Position numbers and translations under genes: made by a program. Below the pieces are notes generated by a model. The model was given only the letters and a program-made list of their open reading frames with translations. It did not search any database and was not told the origin of the DNA. A stretch of 64,000 bases of DNA from CBDBZL01 sp965213545 (GTDB lineage Bacteria; Pseudomonadota; Alphaproteobacteria; Sphingomonadales; Sphingomonadaceae), in the NCBI GenBank assembly GCA_965213545.1, contig CBDBZL010000002.1, forward strand, positions 1,302,001 to 1,366,000, written 5' to 3'. This document shows, one piece after another, positions 26,742 through 35,781 of the stretch; position 1 is the stretch's first letter, and every line of letters starts with the position of its first letter.

Positions 26742-27794
26742 TCAAAAGCGCGGCATGACTTCTTGGCCGAATTGGCGAATGCCCGCTTCGAAATCGGGGC
26801 AGCTGAACAGGATGCCGTCGACCTTGGTCTCCTGTTCGATATCCGCGATCTTCCGCGCCACGGTCTCGGGGCTGCCATGAATGACCGGGATGCCCATGAA
26901 GGCCGCGTTGCCCATGTCGAGCGGCAGAGACAGGCCCTGCTTCAGCCGGTCGGACGTGCCCCCTTTATTGGTGTCCAGCGCGGCGCTGGCGAGGATATTG
27001 GTGATCGCGCCCTTGTCGCCTGCCGCGATGATCGCCTCGCCGGTTTGCCGCGCCTTCTCGTCCGTCTCGGCAATGATAAGGTGGAACAGGCCATAGGTGC
27101 CGACCTGCCGCCCATAGCTTCGCGCCTTGCCCTTCACGCTCTCGACAATGCCCTTGAGGGCGGCCGGATCGGCGATGACGAAGTTTCGGTCCCCCATCCG
27201 CGCGGTGAAGTCCTGCCCCTTGGGCGACTGGCCCGCGCAGACGACCGGGATCTCGCGCCCGGGCGTGGGCAGGACGGCGCAGTCCTCCAGATCGAAGAAC
27301 TCGCTATGGTGCGTCGTGCGCCCGTCGCGCCACAGGTCCTTGACGATGGTGAGGTAATCGGCGGCGAATTCGTATCTTCGCTCGAAATATTCATCGCCCT
27401 TCCACAGTCCCATCTGGACATATTCAGGCTTGTTCCAGCCGGTAACGATGTTGAGCCCGCCACGGCCGTTGCTGATATCATCGATGGTCGCCACCATCCG
27501 CGCACACAAAGCCGGGTGGTGGGCCAACAGGGTCACGCTGGGAAACAGACCTATCTTCGTGGTCGCGGCCGCGAGCCCCGCCATCAGCGTGAAGCTTTCC
27601 AGGCACGCGTCCCAATACCCGGTCTCGCCCCCGAAGCCCCTGTATTTCATCATCGACAGCACGAAGTCGAAGCCCTGCCGTTCGGCCTCCAGCGTTATCG
27701 CCAGATTGTGCTCGTAGGTGGGCAGATAGACCGGGCTTCCCTTCGACGGGATATAGCCGTTGCTGCCATTGGGGAGAAAAATGCCGAACTGCAT
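26742..27794 (-). CDS. RutA-like flavin-dependent monooxygenase (LLM superfamily)
   Basis: A 350-residue luciferase-like monooxygenase strongly resembling pyrimidine oxygenase RutA. Shared segments are GIFLPNGSNGY, LSMMKYRGFGG, WDACLESFTLMAGLAA, NIVTGWNKPEY and VCAGQSPKGQDF. RutA opens the uracil ring by oxidative amide C-N cleavage using a flavin-N5-peroxide. Other rut genes are absent, so uracil use is unlikely and a related amide, lactam or other N/S-containing substrate is more plausible. It needs reduced FMN; no flavin reductase gene is adjacent. It starts immediately after the upstream stop (TAGATG). Confidence 0.85.
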   Translation of the reverse strand: MQFGIFLPNGSNGYIPSKGSPVYLPTYEHNLAITLEAERQGFDFVLSMMKYRGFGGETGYWDACLESFTLMAGLAAATTKIGLFPSVTLLAHHPALCARMVATIDDISNGRGGLNIVTGWNKPEYVQMGLWKGDEYFERRYEFAADYLTIVKDLWRDGRTTHHSEFFDLEDCAVLPTPGREIPVVCAGQSPKGQDFTARMGDRNFVIADPAALKGIVESVKGKARSYGRQVGTYGLFHLIIAETDEKARQTGEAIIAAGDKGAITNILASAALDTNKGGTSDRLKQGLSLPLDMGNAAFMGIPVIHGSPETVARKIADIEQETKVDGILFSCPDFEAGIRQFGQEVMPRF

Positions 27795-28172
27795 CTAGTC
27801 CTTCCCCCCGGCCTCACGCAATTGCGGCGCGGCCACGGTGTCGCAGGCGAACACCTGATAGTTCACGCTCTGATCGGCCAGGTCCGGGTCGGGGACGGCT
27901 CCCCATTGTCGCACCCAATCGCGAGCAAAACGGGCGATCTCGGGATCTTCCAGAACATCTATCGCCGAACACCCGTCCTCCATTTCAAGGATATCGAAAT
28001 GGGTGAAGGTCCTCGCCCCCTGAACGTCGTCCCGGATCCGATAATTGACATAGCGGCGAACCGAAGGCCGAGAGTTGAAGAACGGGTTGTCCACCTGTCG
28101 CAACCAGTCGTGATAATCCTCCAGCTCGACATCACCACGCGGCGTGTAGGTGAGCAGGAGGGTGGCTCCCAT
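27795..28172 (-). CDS. Small ferredoxin-like-fold (Dabb/EthD-like) protein
   Basis: A 125-residue protein whose layout (LLLTYTPRG strand, LEDYHDWLRQVDNPFF helix, RRYVNYRI, THFDILEME, then a helix and FARDWVRQWG) suggests a dimeric alpha/beta-barrel domain like EthD, Dabb or ABM proteins. Such proteins act as small cyclases, monooxygenases or accessory factors in aromatic and polyketide metabolism. It sits between cupin and RutA-like monooxygenase genes with no gap to the latter. The fold is inferred from sequence pattern only. Confidence 0.55.
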   Translation of the reverse strand: MGATLLLTYTPRGDVELEDYHDWLRQVDNPFFNSRPSVRRYVNYRIRDDVQGARTFTHFDILEMEDGCSAIDVLEDPEIARFARDWVRQWGAVPDPDLADQSVNYQVFACDTVAAPQLREAGGKD

Positions 28173-28178
28173 CGAGCG

Positions 28179-28619
28179 TTACCCGGCTGCCTTCTCGCGT
28201 TGCTTGCTGCGCGCCACCGGGATCGGGTAGCCCGGGTTGGGAAAACAGAAGCACAAGTGGCGGAACGGCTCGTCCGAAAGCACGCGCCAGACCACGCGGC
28301 ACCCGCGCGGCAGGTAATAGGTGCTGCCTTCCCTCACCACGGTCTTGCCCGTCTCGATCATCAGTGGCGGGAGGTGATATTCGATCTCGCATTCGCCCTG
28401 CAAAACGTAATGCGCCTCGTCATGCGCCAGGGTCCAGGGGATTTCCGCGCCTTTCTCGAAATCCTCCAGATTGACCTGCAATCCCGGCTCGTCGATCCCG
28501 GTGCACACCGCGCGGAAGCGGCTGCCGGGGACAAACGGAAATTCCAGGTCCGGTTCGTCCGCCAAGTCTTTGTCGTCATAGTGATAATGGGCGAATTTGC
28601 CCCAGGTGATCTTGTCCAT
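28179..28619 (-). CDS. Small cupin protein, copy 2
   Basis: A 146-residue cupin paralogous to that at 22662-23105. Motif 1 is LAHDEAHYVLQGECEIE; motif 2, LPRGCRVVWRV, lacks the His kept by copy 1. The C-terminal RHLCFCFPNPGYPIP signature is conserved. The ATG at 28619 is preceded by GAGGGA. It is second in the operon led by the FAD oxidoreductase and 10 nt behind its stop. Retention of the signature but loss of a metal ligand suggests the two cupins act on different intermediates or that this copy is not metal-dependent. Confidence 0.75.
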   Translation of the reverse strand: MDKITWGKFAHYHYDDKDLADEPDLEFPFVPGSRFRAVCTGIDEPGLQVNLEDFEKGAEIPWTLAHDEAHYVLQGECEIEYHLPPLMIETGKTVVREGSTYYLPRGCRVVWRVLSDEPFRHLCFCFPNPGYPIPVARSKQREKAAG

Positions 28620-28629
28620 GGTCAATCCC

Positions 28630-30219
28630 TCAATGAACGCCGAGCGCGCCGGGGTTCATCCGCGTGTCGGGATCGACCACCTGCTTCACGCCCTTGGCTA
28701 GCTTCCACAGCCCCTCATTGTTCATCATCTGCTCGTAGGAATAATACTTGCCGAGCTGAAGGTGCAGGCCGCCCAGCGAATCGAACAAGTCGCGCAGTTC
28801 ATCGCGCAACTCCAGCGCCACCTTGCGCCGGTTCTCGTCGGCCGGGATCGACTTCCACTTTTCGGCGAATTCGGGCTCGATAAGCGACAGCCGGAACTCG
28901 CCGAGTTCATCATGCCAGTAGAAACTGGGCTCGATGACGAATTCGGGTCCGGAAAAGCAGGTGAGATAGCTGGTCTTGATGCCCCACTTGTCCATCAGCG
29001 GCTTGCGTTCGGCAAGAAAGCGTTCGGTAGCCTGCGCCGCCTCGACCGCGCGCGAAAGCGGGAAGTAACCATGAACGGGGATCCAAATCTCGCCCTCGGA
29101 GCCCAGCAGCACCGTGCGCACGCCATCGAAAGGCGCATTGCGGAACACGACGGGGATCGAGTTCGCCATCTCCACGCCGCCCTCCTCGACACAGATGTCG
29201 GCGGCGATATCCGTATGTTCGGCGGCGACGCGTTCGGAATGGCCGTCCAGCGTCATGTGCAGCGAATAGCGCACATCGCGCAGGATCTTCTTGCCGCCCA
29301 TCGCCACCTTGGCGGCATTCATCACCCCCTTGAGACCGCCCCTGCGCGCGATCTGGCCCACCTTGGACAGGCCTTCCTCGAAGGTAATGCCCTGCTTCTC
29401 GAATCCTGAATTGTAATAGGGGTCGAAGCCATAGCACTCGGACGAGATGTTCATCCGCGCGATCCTGACCTGCGCGTTGAGCATGGCGTCCAGACTGTCG
29501 AACTTGTAGGATAGAAAGCCGGTATGCTTGGGCGTGGTCACCAACCGCAGCGCACAGACCGCCTTGATCCCCATCGCGCCCGTGTCGGCGGTGAATATGC
29601 CGGTGAAGTCGGGACCGAAATGGCGCCAGAACGGCTTGCTGTGCTTGTGTGCCCACGAGCCGGTGGTCACCACCGTGCCGTCCGCGAGCACCACCTTGAG
29701 GCCTATCACGCTTTCGGCGGCGGTCCCGCCAACTCCCGAACCGTGGAACAGGCTGTTCTGCGACAGCGCACCACCTATGGTGGCATAGGCGCCCGAGAGC
29801 GGCCCCCAATAAGGCGTGCGCATGCCATGCGGCTCGAGCGCGGCGTGCAATTCCTTCCAGGTGCACCCCGCCTCGACGATGACATACATGTCCTCGGGAT
29901 TGATCTCGACCACGCGGTTCATCTTGCGCATGTCGATCAGCATCGTGTTCGCGCGCTGCGGTGTGTAGCCGCTGGTGTAGGACATGCCGCCACCGCGCGG
30001 CACGATCGCCATGTCGGCCCCCGCCGCCGCCTCGATAGCGGCCGAGAGCTCCTCGAGCGATCCGGGTTGGACGATCACCTCGGCAACCTCGCCGGGACGG
30101 AAACTCAGGTCGGTCGAGTAGAACTTCCTGCTCTTCTCGTCGGTGAGCACCTGGTCATTGCCGACGATCTGCTTGAGCTGATCGATGACGGGACGCTCGG
30201 CGACGGAAACACTTGCCAT
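28630..30219 (-). CDS. FAD-binding (PCMH/VAO-type) oxidoreductase, copy 1
   Basis: A 529-residue flavoprotein with a PCMH FAD-binding domain and a FAD-oxidase C-terminal domain. The PP-loop RGGGMSYTSGY (about 75-85) has no His or Cys for covalent FAD at the usual place; WGPLSGAYATIGG and HGSGVGGTAAESVIGL follow; it ends DTRMNPGALG. Relatives include GlcD, D-lactate dehydrogenase, AGPS and vanillyl-alcohol oxidase. It is paralogous to 37367-38947. The ATG at 30219 follows a GGAGAGA site. It leads the operon oxidase-cupin-EthD-like-RutA-like-hydrolase fold. The substrate may be an alcohol, hydroxy acid or phenol. Confidence 0.85.
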   Translation of the reverse strand: MASVSVAERPVIDQLKQIVGNDQVLTDEKSRKFYSTDLSFRPGEVAEVIVQPGSLEELSAAIEAAAGADMAIVPRGGGMSYTSGYTPQRANTMLIDMRKMNRVVEINPEDMYVIVEAGCTWKELHAALEPHGMRTPYWGPLSGAYATIGGALSQNSLFHGSGVGGTAAESVIGLKVVLADGTVVTTGSWAHKHSKPFWRHFGPDFTGIFTADTGAMGIKAVCALRLVTTPKHTGFLSYKFDSLDAMLNAQVRIARMNISSECYGFDPYYNSGFEKQGITFEEGLSKVGQIARRGGLKGVMNAAKVAMGGKKILRDVRYSLHMTLDGHSERVAAEHTDIAADICVEEGGVEMANSIPVVFRNAPFDGVRTVLLGSEGEIWIPVHGYFPLSRAVEAAQATERFLAERKPLMDKWGIKTSYLTCFSGPEFVIEPSFYWHDELGEFRLSLIEPEFAEKWKSIPADENRRKVALELRDELRDLFDSLGGLHLQLGKYYSYEQMMNNEGLWKLAKGVKQVVDPDTRMNPGALGVH

Positions 30220-30235
30220 GACATCTCTCCAAAGA

Positions 30236-30260
30236 TTGTATGCCACTTGTGTATGCAAAC
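30236..30260. promoter_or_regulatory. Tandem TGTATGC sites between the GntR gene and the oxidase operon
   Basis: Two copies of TTGTATGC / TTGTGTATGC start 13 bp apart (TGTATGCC at 30237, TGTATGCA at 30250). The second differs by one base from the TGTATACA palindrome at the receptor promoter. On the minus strand the proximal copy gives TACAAT, a plausible -10 box for the oxidase operon. Position between divergent genes suits autoregulation plus operon control by the GntR protein. Confidence 0.5.
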
Positions 30261-30325
30261 GACCCTGAGCGGGCAAGGCATTTGTGCTTGGCGCGTCAGG
30301 GGCGCTGGTCTAGAGCCTCGCCGCC

Positions 30326-31021
30326 ATGGGCGCCGCACTCCACGAAGAACAGGATCGCGGCGAGGACAGCGCGTCGCTGGTCGAGTTCATCGTCAATTCC
30401 ATTGTCGATGGGGTCATGGCGGGGCGTTATGCGCCGGGCCAGAGGCTGATCGCCGCCGACCTTGCCGAAGAGTTCAAGGTAAGCCGCGCACCGGTGCGCG
30501 AGGCGCTGCACATGCTTGCCGGGGAAGGCGTGGTCGAGCTCATCGCCAATCGCGGCGCGCGGATCCGCAGGCTGACGGTGCAGGAGCGGATCGACTTTCT
30601 GGAGTTCACCGAAGCGCTGTGCATGCTGGGCGTCCGGCTGGCGACCGAGCGGATGGGCGACCCTGCCTGCCGCGCGGCGATCGAGGATGCGTTCGTGCGG
30701 ATCGAAGAGACCGCGCATCGCCGTCACGCGCGTGACTTCGTGGATGCGCTATATTGCTATCACATCGAACTGAACCGCTTGTCGGGCAACGAGTTCGTCG
30801 TGTTCTTCTATCGGCGGCCATATATCCGCTTCTATACCACGCTTCTATCTGAGCTCGCTCCCGGCGATCATTGGGATCAATACATCTTCAATTACCGGCT
30901 GATCCACCAGACGATCCTGAGCGGGGACGCCTATTCGGCCGGGGTGACCTTTTCGAGTCATATACACTGGGTGCTGCGCTTCATGCGCGAAGCCAAGCTC
31001 GATGAACCGGGGGCGGCCTGA
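30326..31021 (+). CDS. GntR-family regulator with FCD domain
   Basis: A 231-residue regulator. A winged helix (about residues 15-85) with LAEEFKVSRAPVREALHML is followed by an all-helical FCD effector domain with the spaced His residues (YHIELNRL, HQTI, SSHIHW) that usually bind metal or organic-acid ligands. It is divergent from the FAD oxidase operon across 106 bp and lies centrally in the accessory region. It is the likely controller of this region, with an effector that is probably a carboxylated pathway intermediate. Confidence 0.9.
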   Translation: MGAALHEEQDRGEDSASLVEFIVNSIVDGVMAGRYAPGQRLIAADLAEEFKVSRAPVREALHMLAGEGVVELIANRGARIRRLTVQERIDFLEFTEALCMLGVRLATERMGDPACRAAIEDAFVRIEETAHRRHARDFVDALYCYHIELNRLSGNEFVVFFYRRPYIRFYTTLLSELAPGDHWDQYIFNYRLIHQTILSGDAYSAGVTFSSHIHWVLRFMREAKLDEPGAA

Positions 31022-31099
31022 CCGTACCGACCTGCTCATAGACCGGGCGCCGGCAGCTTGTCTTCAGCTCCCCTCTGCGAGCCGCCCCGCCCCAATCAG

Positions 31100-33313
31100 T
31101 CACATCTCGTAATTGAGGCTGAGCAGCCAGGTGCGCGGCTTGAGCACCGTCAGACCGGGCACCGGCAAGGACACGATGCCGCTGACGAAGGTGACCTCGT
31201 CGGTCAAGTTCTGCACCTCGAACTTCAACTCCCATGCCTCGTCCAGCGTGCCCAGCGCGACAAAGGTATTGAAGCGCGTGTAACCTTCCACGATCAGCGA
31301 ATTGGTGACTTCAACAAAGGAGTCCCCGGTATAGCGTCCGTCCAGACCGAACCTGCCGATAAGCACGCCGGCCAGTTCGCCCTCGTAGGTAAAGCCTGCC
31401 TGGAGTGTCCAGTCGGTCACCAGCGGCAGGTCGGTCGCTCCGGCGGTGGCCGCCTGAGCGGTGGGGATGAGCGAAACGTAGTCGCCGTCCTGGTAGCCGA
31501 CATTGGCGAACACATCGAAGCCGGGCTCGGGCGAGATCAACAGCTCGGCCTCCACGCCCAATATCTCGGCATCGCCCACGTTCTGTGTCGGGAAGGACGC
31601 CGGCGGCAACAGCGCGGTCTGCTGGAGGCTGGATAGCTCGTTATAGAACGCGGTGACATTCAAGCGAACGCGCCGGTCCCACCACTCGGTCTTCAGACCC
31701 GCCTCGTAGGCCCAAACGTCCTGCGGCTCGTAGACCGTGCGCAGCACCAGCGGGTTGAGCACGCTCAGTCCGTTGAAGCCGCCCGCCTTGAACCCCTTGG
31801 AAACCGAAGCGAAGCCAAACACGGTATCGGAGAACTCGTAGTCGAGCCCGAACTTTGGCGTGAACGAGGTGAATTTCTCGTCCAGCGCCACCTCGGTGCG
31901 CGGATTGGGGGCACCGAAGCCCGACTGGATGCTCGCATCGAAGCGCTTGCGATCTTCGGTGTAGCGCCCGCCAAGCGTGGCGGAGAGGCGGTCGGTGATG
32001 TTATAGGTGCCTTGCGCGAACACCGCCCAGCTTTCGGTTTCGATTCTAAGGAATGTGGGGTCCAGCCGCGGCAGGCCGAAGACGGGTATGGTATCAGTGA
32101 TGGTCTGCTCGCCGTCCTCGTGGAAGTAAAACGCACCCAAGATGAATTCCAGGTCGCCGTCGATGAGGTCGCCAAGCAGCTGCAGCTCCTGGGTGAACTG
32201 CTGCGAGGTGGCATCGGAATCGCGGTCGAAACCTGGCGAATAGACGCCTGGCCCAACCTCGAGCCCCGATACCAGGTCCCAGCGGAACTCGTCTTCCAGA
32301 TCGACATAGCCGGTGATCGAGCGCGCGGTGAGGTTCCCGAGGTCATAGCTCACATCGAGCGAGGCTGCGATGGTCTCGGTGCGCCCCAGACTGTCCTGCG
32401 GCGACTGGGTGACATAGGGGTCGGACCCGTAACGCGGCCGCGCCTGCGCCGTGGAAACCGCGGTGTCACGCCCTGTAGGAATGCGGGGAAAGCGTGCAGC
32501 CACCGGGATGTAACCATCATTGCGGTCGCGGCTATAGGTAAGGCCTGCGACCATTTCGAGGTCGCCATTGTCATAGGCAAGCTTGGCGCGGGCGACGAGG
32601 TTCTCTTCCCTGCCCACGAACCGGTCCTGCGCGCGGTTGAAAATGTAGCCCTCGCCAACATCGCGATAGTGCATTGAGAGCGAGGCGCCCAGCGTGTCGG
32701 TGAGCGCCCGCCCGACCGAGGCTTGCGCGCGAACCTCCTCGAAGCTGCCATAACCGACCGAGGCGTTGAACCACTCGTCATCGGGCGAGGGGGTGCGGGT
32801 GATGATCTTGATCGCGCCCGAGAAATTGTTGCGCCCGTAAAGCGTGCCCTGCGGCCCGCGCAGCACTTCGATCCGCTCGATATCACCAAGCTGGGTGTTC
32901 GATCCCTGCAACCTGGCGCGATAGACATCGTCGATATAGATGCCGACCACCGGCTCGGAGGTAATCAGGCCGCCCACCTGTTCGGACCCGCCACGCAGGC
33001 CCACCTGAAGCGTCGAGGGATTGGCACTGATGGGCAGCAATTGCAGGTTCGGCACCGCACGGGCCAGATCCTCCACTTCGCTAATACCCAGATCGGCGAT
33101 CGCCTGACCCGAAAGCGCGGTGACGGCGACGGGGGTCTCCTGCAGGTTCTCCGCCCGGCGCTGCGCGGTGACAATGATCTGTCCGCTGCCGAAGTCATCG
33201 CGCGCGCGCTCCGGCGTGCTATCATCGGGGCTGGTGACGACCTGCGCTTGCGCCGGGAGAGGTAGGCCGGCCGCCAGTGCGAAGAGGCTCGAAACCCGGA
33301 TGGCAGCATGCAT
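31100..33313 (-). CDS. TonB-dependent outer-membrane receptor, copy 2
   Basis: A 737-residue receptor of the sphingomonad aromatic/steroid type. It has a signal peptide ending near PAQAQ, TonB box GQIIVTAQRR, plug with TPVAVTALSG, LRGGSEQVGG, VGIYIDDVYRARLQG and VLRGPQGTLYGRNNFSGAI, and a barrel ending in LLSLNYEM. It is divergent from the MFS transporter gene, making an outer- and inner-membrane uptake pair. No TTGTATAC site was seen in its 146-bp upstream gap, so its control may differ from copy 1. Confidence 0.93.
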   Translation of the reverse strand: MHAAIRVSSLFALAAGLPLPAQAQVVTSPDDSTPERARDDFGSGQIIVTAQRRAENLQETPVAVTALSGQAIADLGISEVEDLARAVPNLQLLPISANPSTLQVGLRGGSEQVGGLITSEPVVGIYIDDVYRARLQGSNTQLGDIERIEVLRGPQGTLYGRNNFSGAIKIITRTPSPDDEWFNASVGYGSFEEVRAQASVGRALTDTLGASLSMHYRDVGEGYIFNRAQDRFVGREENLVARAKLAYDNGDLEMVAGLTYSRDRNDGYIPVAARFPRIPTGRDTAVSTAQARPRYGSDPYVTQSPQDSLGRTETIAASLDVSYDLGNLTARSITGYVDLEDEFRWDLVSGLEVGPGVYSPGFDRDSDATSQQFTQELQLLGDLIDGDLEFILGAFYFHEDGEQTITDTIPVFGLPRLDPTFLRIETESWAVFAQGTYNITDRLSATLGGRYTEDRKRFDASIQSGFGAPNPRTEVALDEKFTSFTPKFGLDYEFSDTVFGFASVSKGFKAGGFNGLSVLNPLVLRTVYEPQDVWAYEAGLKTEWWDRRVRLNVTAFYNELSSLQQTALLPPASFPTQNVGDAEILGVEAELLISPEPGFDVFANVGYQDGDYVSLIPTAQAATAGATDLPLVTDWTLQAGFTYEGELAGVLIGRFGLDGRYTGDSFVEVTNSLIVEGYTRFNTFVALGTLDEAWELKFEVQNLTDEVTFVSGIVSLPVPGLTVLKPRTWLLSLNYEM

Positions 33314-33495
33314 GGCGTTGGTCTCCCCCTGACCTGCACCGAGTTTTCGGCAGCCATTGCCGGGCTCAGCTAGCCTTTGATGCTATCGGGTTGATGAGCA
33401 AGGTAAAGCGACATCGCGCACGCGTCTGACCGCCCGGCGGATAAGCGCTGTTCGCTGCAATGCGGATGATGGTCGCTGCGCTAGGTCCTGCCTCC

Positions 33496-34860
33496 ATGAC
33501 CACCGCCTCGACGGCGGGCCGGCTGCGTTCGCCGAGCTCCGCTGCCCGCTTCTATTGTCTTGCGGCCTTGTCCTTCGCGGCGATGGTGAGCTTTATCGAC
33601 CGGCAGGTCATCAATCTTCTGGTTGACCCGATCAAGGCGGATCTGGGCCTGACCGATGTTCAGATCGGTCTTGTCCAGGGCTTCTCCTTCGCGCTGTTCT
33701 ATGCCGTCTTCGCCATCCCGCTGGCCTGGATCGCCGATCGGCACGAGCGCAAGTGGGTGATCATCGCGGGGGTGGTGATCTGGTCGGCCGCCACCTTCTC
33801 CAGCGGGCTTGCCGGTGCCTTTCTCGTGCTGTTTGTCGCCCGGATGATGGTGGGGATCGGCGAGGCTGCGCTGACGCCAGCGGGCACCTCGATGCTGAGC
33901 GACTATTTCTCCAACGAGAAGCTGCCGCTCGCGGTGAGCATATTCACCGGCGCCGGCTATGTTGGCTCGGGGCTGGCGCTTATCCTGGGCGGCTACCTGT
34001 ATGATCGGCTGGACAGAATGGGGTCTGTCGAACTTCCCTTCGGCAGTTTCGAGCCGTGGCAGGCCACGTTCATGATCGTGGCCTTGCTCAGCGTGCCGTT
34101 GCTGCTGTGCCTGCTGGCGATGCGCGAACCGCCCCGCCGCGAGACAGCGGGTGCCGCCACCGCGTCGCAGCCTCCATCGACTGCCGAAACCACCCGGTTC
34201 CTGGCCGATCACGGCAAGCTGTTCGCCCTGTTGTTCCTCGGCTTTTCGTGCATGGCCGCCGCCCAGTTCGGCATCGGTGCCTGGGCTCCAACCTATTTCA
34301 TTCGCATCCACGGCTGGTCTCCCCTCCAGGTAGGGCAGCTGTTTGGTCCGGTGGTGATGGTGGCGGGGCTGGGTGGGGTGATTGGCGGCGGTTTCGCGGC
34401 TGAACGGCTGCTTGCCCGCGGCGTTCGCGATGCCACCTTGCGCGTGCCCATCATCGGCGTGCTCATCGCGCTGCCCTGCGCCATCGCCTTTCCGCTGATG
34501 TCCTCTCCCTACGTTGCGCTGGGACTTCTCGCGCTCACCATGTTCTTCGGCAGCAGCCCGTTCGGCGCGGGTGTTGCAACCTATCCGCTCATCACCCCCA
34601 ACCGCATGCGCGCTCAGGTCATTGCGTTATATATGCTGGTGGCGAACCTGTTCGGTTACTCGGCCGGTCCGCTGCTGGTGGCAGGGATCACCGAGACCGT
34701 GTTCGGCGATCCCGATGCGATCGATCTGTCGCTGGCGACCGGGCCGGCGGCGACAATGGTGGTCGGGCTCGTCCTCGTCGGAATTGCGCTGCGCCCCTAT
34801 CACCGCATGCTGGACAAGCGCCAAGCGGCGCTGGCGGCAGGACAGGCGCAGCCGGCGTAG
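33496..34860 (+). CDS. MFS transporter (spinster-like)
   Basis: About 454 residues with some 12 hydrophobic segments. It carries the early SFIDRQVINLLVDPIK region typical of spinster-type sphingomonad transporters, an ADRHERKWVI loop after TM2 (the MFS motif A position), and an RMMVGIGEAALTP segment in TM4-5. It likely imports the compound or an intermediate across the inner membrane. An in-frame ATG at 33460 would add 12 residues; neither start has a clear ribosome-binding site. Divergent from TonB receptor copy 2. Confidence 0.88.
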   Translation: MTTASTAGRLRSPSSAARFYCLAALSFAAMVSFIDRQVINLLVDPIKADLGLTDVQIGLVQGFSFALFYAVFAIPLAWIADRHERKWVIIAGVVIWSAATFSSGLAGAFLVLFVARMMVGIGEAALTPAGTSMLSDYFSNEKLPLAVSIFTGAGYVGSGLALILGGYLYDRLDRMGSVELPFGSFEPWQATFMIVALLSVPLLLCLLAMREPPRRETAGAATASQPPSTAETTRFLADHGKLFALLFLGFSCMAAAQFGIGAWAPTYFIRIHGWSPLQVGQLFGPVVMVAGLGGVIGGGFAAERLLARGVRDATLRVPIIGVLIALPCAIAFPLMSSPYVALGLLALTMFFGSSPFGAGVATYPLITPNRMRAQVIALYMLVANLFGYSAGPLLVAGITETVFGDPDAIDLSLATGPAATMVVGLVLVGIALRPYHRMLDKRQAALAAGQAQPA

Positions 34861-34915
34861 AACCAGGCGACCTGTCGGCGACCATTGAAAGGTAACTTGG
34901 CGGTGGCTCAGGACG

Positions 34916-35629
34916 CTACGCCGAAGTCAGCTCGACCAGTTCGTATGAAGCGTCGAGATGGCTCCACTCCATCCACACCAGCAGCGCGAGCGGTCCGGTC
35001 ACCCACATGCGCAGCGGCGGGAAATCGCCATATTGCACCGCGTAACCCTGGCATAGGAAGCTGCCCGCCGCCGTTTCCCTGCGCGCTTCGCCAAGCGCGG
35101 TCAGGCGGGCCGACGCTGTCAGCAGATCGGGCGCGCCGCCACCATCGGCCTGATGCGAACAGGTGACCAGGGGCTCGATCACCCGTGTCTCGCCTTCCTC
35201 CAGGCCGGTACCAAACCGTGCGAGCCAGCCATCATTGGTTAGCGAATGGGTGCCGAAGAAGCGGCACGGCGCTTTCAGTACGAGTTGCCGCGTCTCGCCG
35301 GAGGGACCCAGCACCGCCTCGATCGCGCCACCGTCGATCCGGTAGAACGCCGAACCGCTATGGCGGCCGCGTTCGACGATGCGGACAAAGGCTTCGGTGG
35401 GATGACCATCGGCGCCTAAAGCCAAGATCGCATCGCGCACCAGCCCGACATCGTCCATTCGGCACAGGGCGCGCAGCGTTTGTGAGCCATCGCCATGCTC
35501 GCACAGGTCGAACCGCTCCTCGCCGGTGGAGCCACCCTTGCCCCTGTAAAGGATGCGCCCGTGCCAGCGCTGTCGGTCCTGCAACATCGGGCCTGTCCCC
35601 CGTGTCCTCGTGATGCGAAGGCCTGTCAC
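34916..35629 (-). CDS. Conserved-looking hypothetical protein
   Basis: A protein of up to 237 residues from a GTG at 35629; the ATG at 35587 would give 223. It has no signal peptide or membrane segment. Repeated strand-like segments (GRILYRGKGGSTGEERFDL, GSAFYRIDGGAIEAVLG, QLVLKAPCRFFGTHSL, RMWVTGPLALLVWMEW) suggest an antiparallel beta-rich lipocalin-like or calycin-like fold. I do not recognise the family. It lies convergent to the MFS gene and divergent from the second methyltransferase module, so a pathway role is possible but unproven. Confidence 0.55.
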   Translation of the reverse strand: MTGLRITRTRGTGPMLQDRQRWHGRILYRGKGGSTGEERFDLCEHGDGSQTLRALCRMDDVGLVRDAILALGADGHPTEAFVRIVERGRHSGSAFYRIDGGAIEAVLGPSGETRQLVLKAPCRFFGTHSLTNDGWLARFGTGLEEGETRVIEPLVTCSHQADGGGAPDLLTASARLTALGEARRETAAGSFLCQGYAVQYGDFPPLRMWVTGPLALLVWMEWSHLDASYELVELTSA

Positions 35630-35781
35630 TGCTCGCTAGGCACTTGCCTCCCTCCCTTGTGCCCTATTGGCGAGCAGCGGACGAGGCTTTATCCACTGGC
35701 CGGTTACAGCGAAGAGCAACCCGAGGGCCGGGGCTTTCGCCAGCTAGCTTGTCGACCATTCACGCGAAGAGGCCATTTGCC

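Noticed and set aside
26763..28883. 706-codon plus-strand open frame opposite the RutA-like, cupin and hydrolase genes
   Set aside because: It is antisense to four well-supported genes, has no recognisable domain and is an artefact of high GC codon bias.
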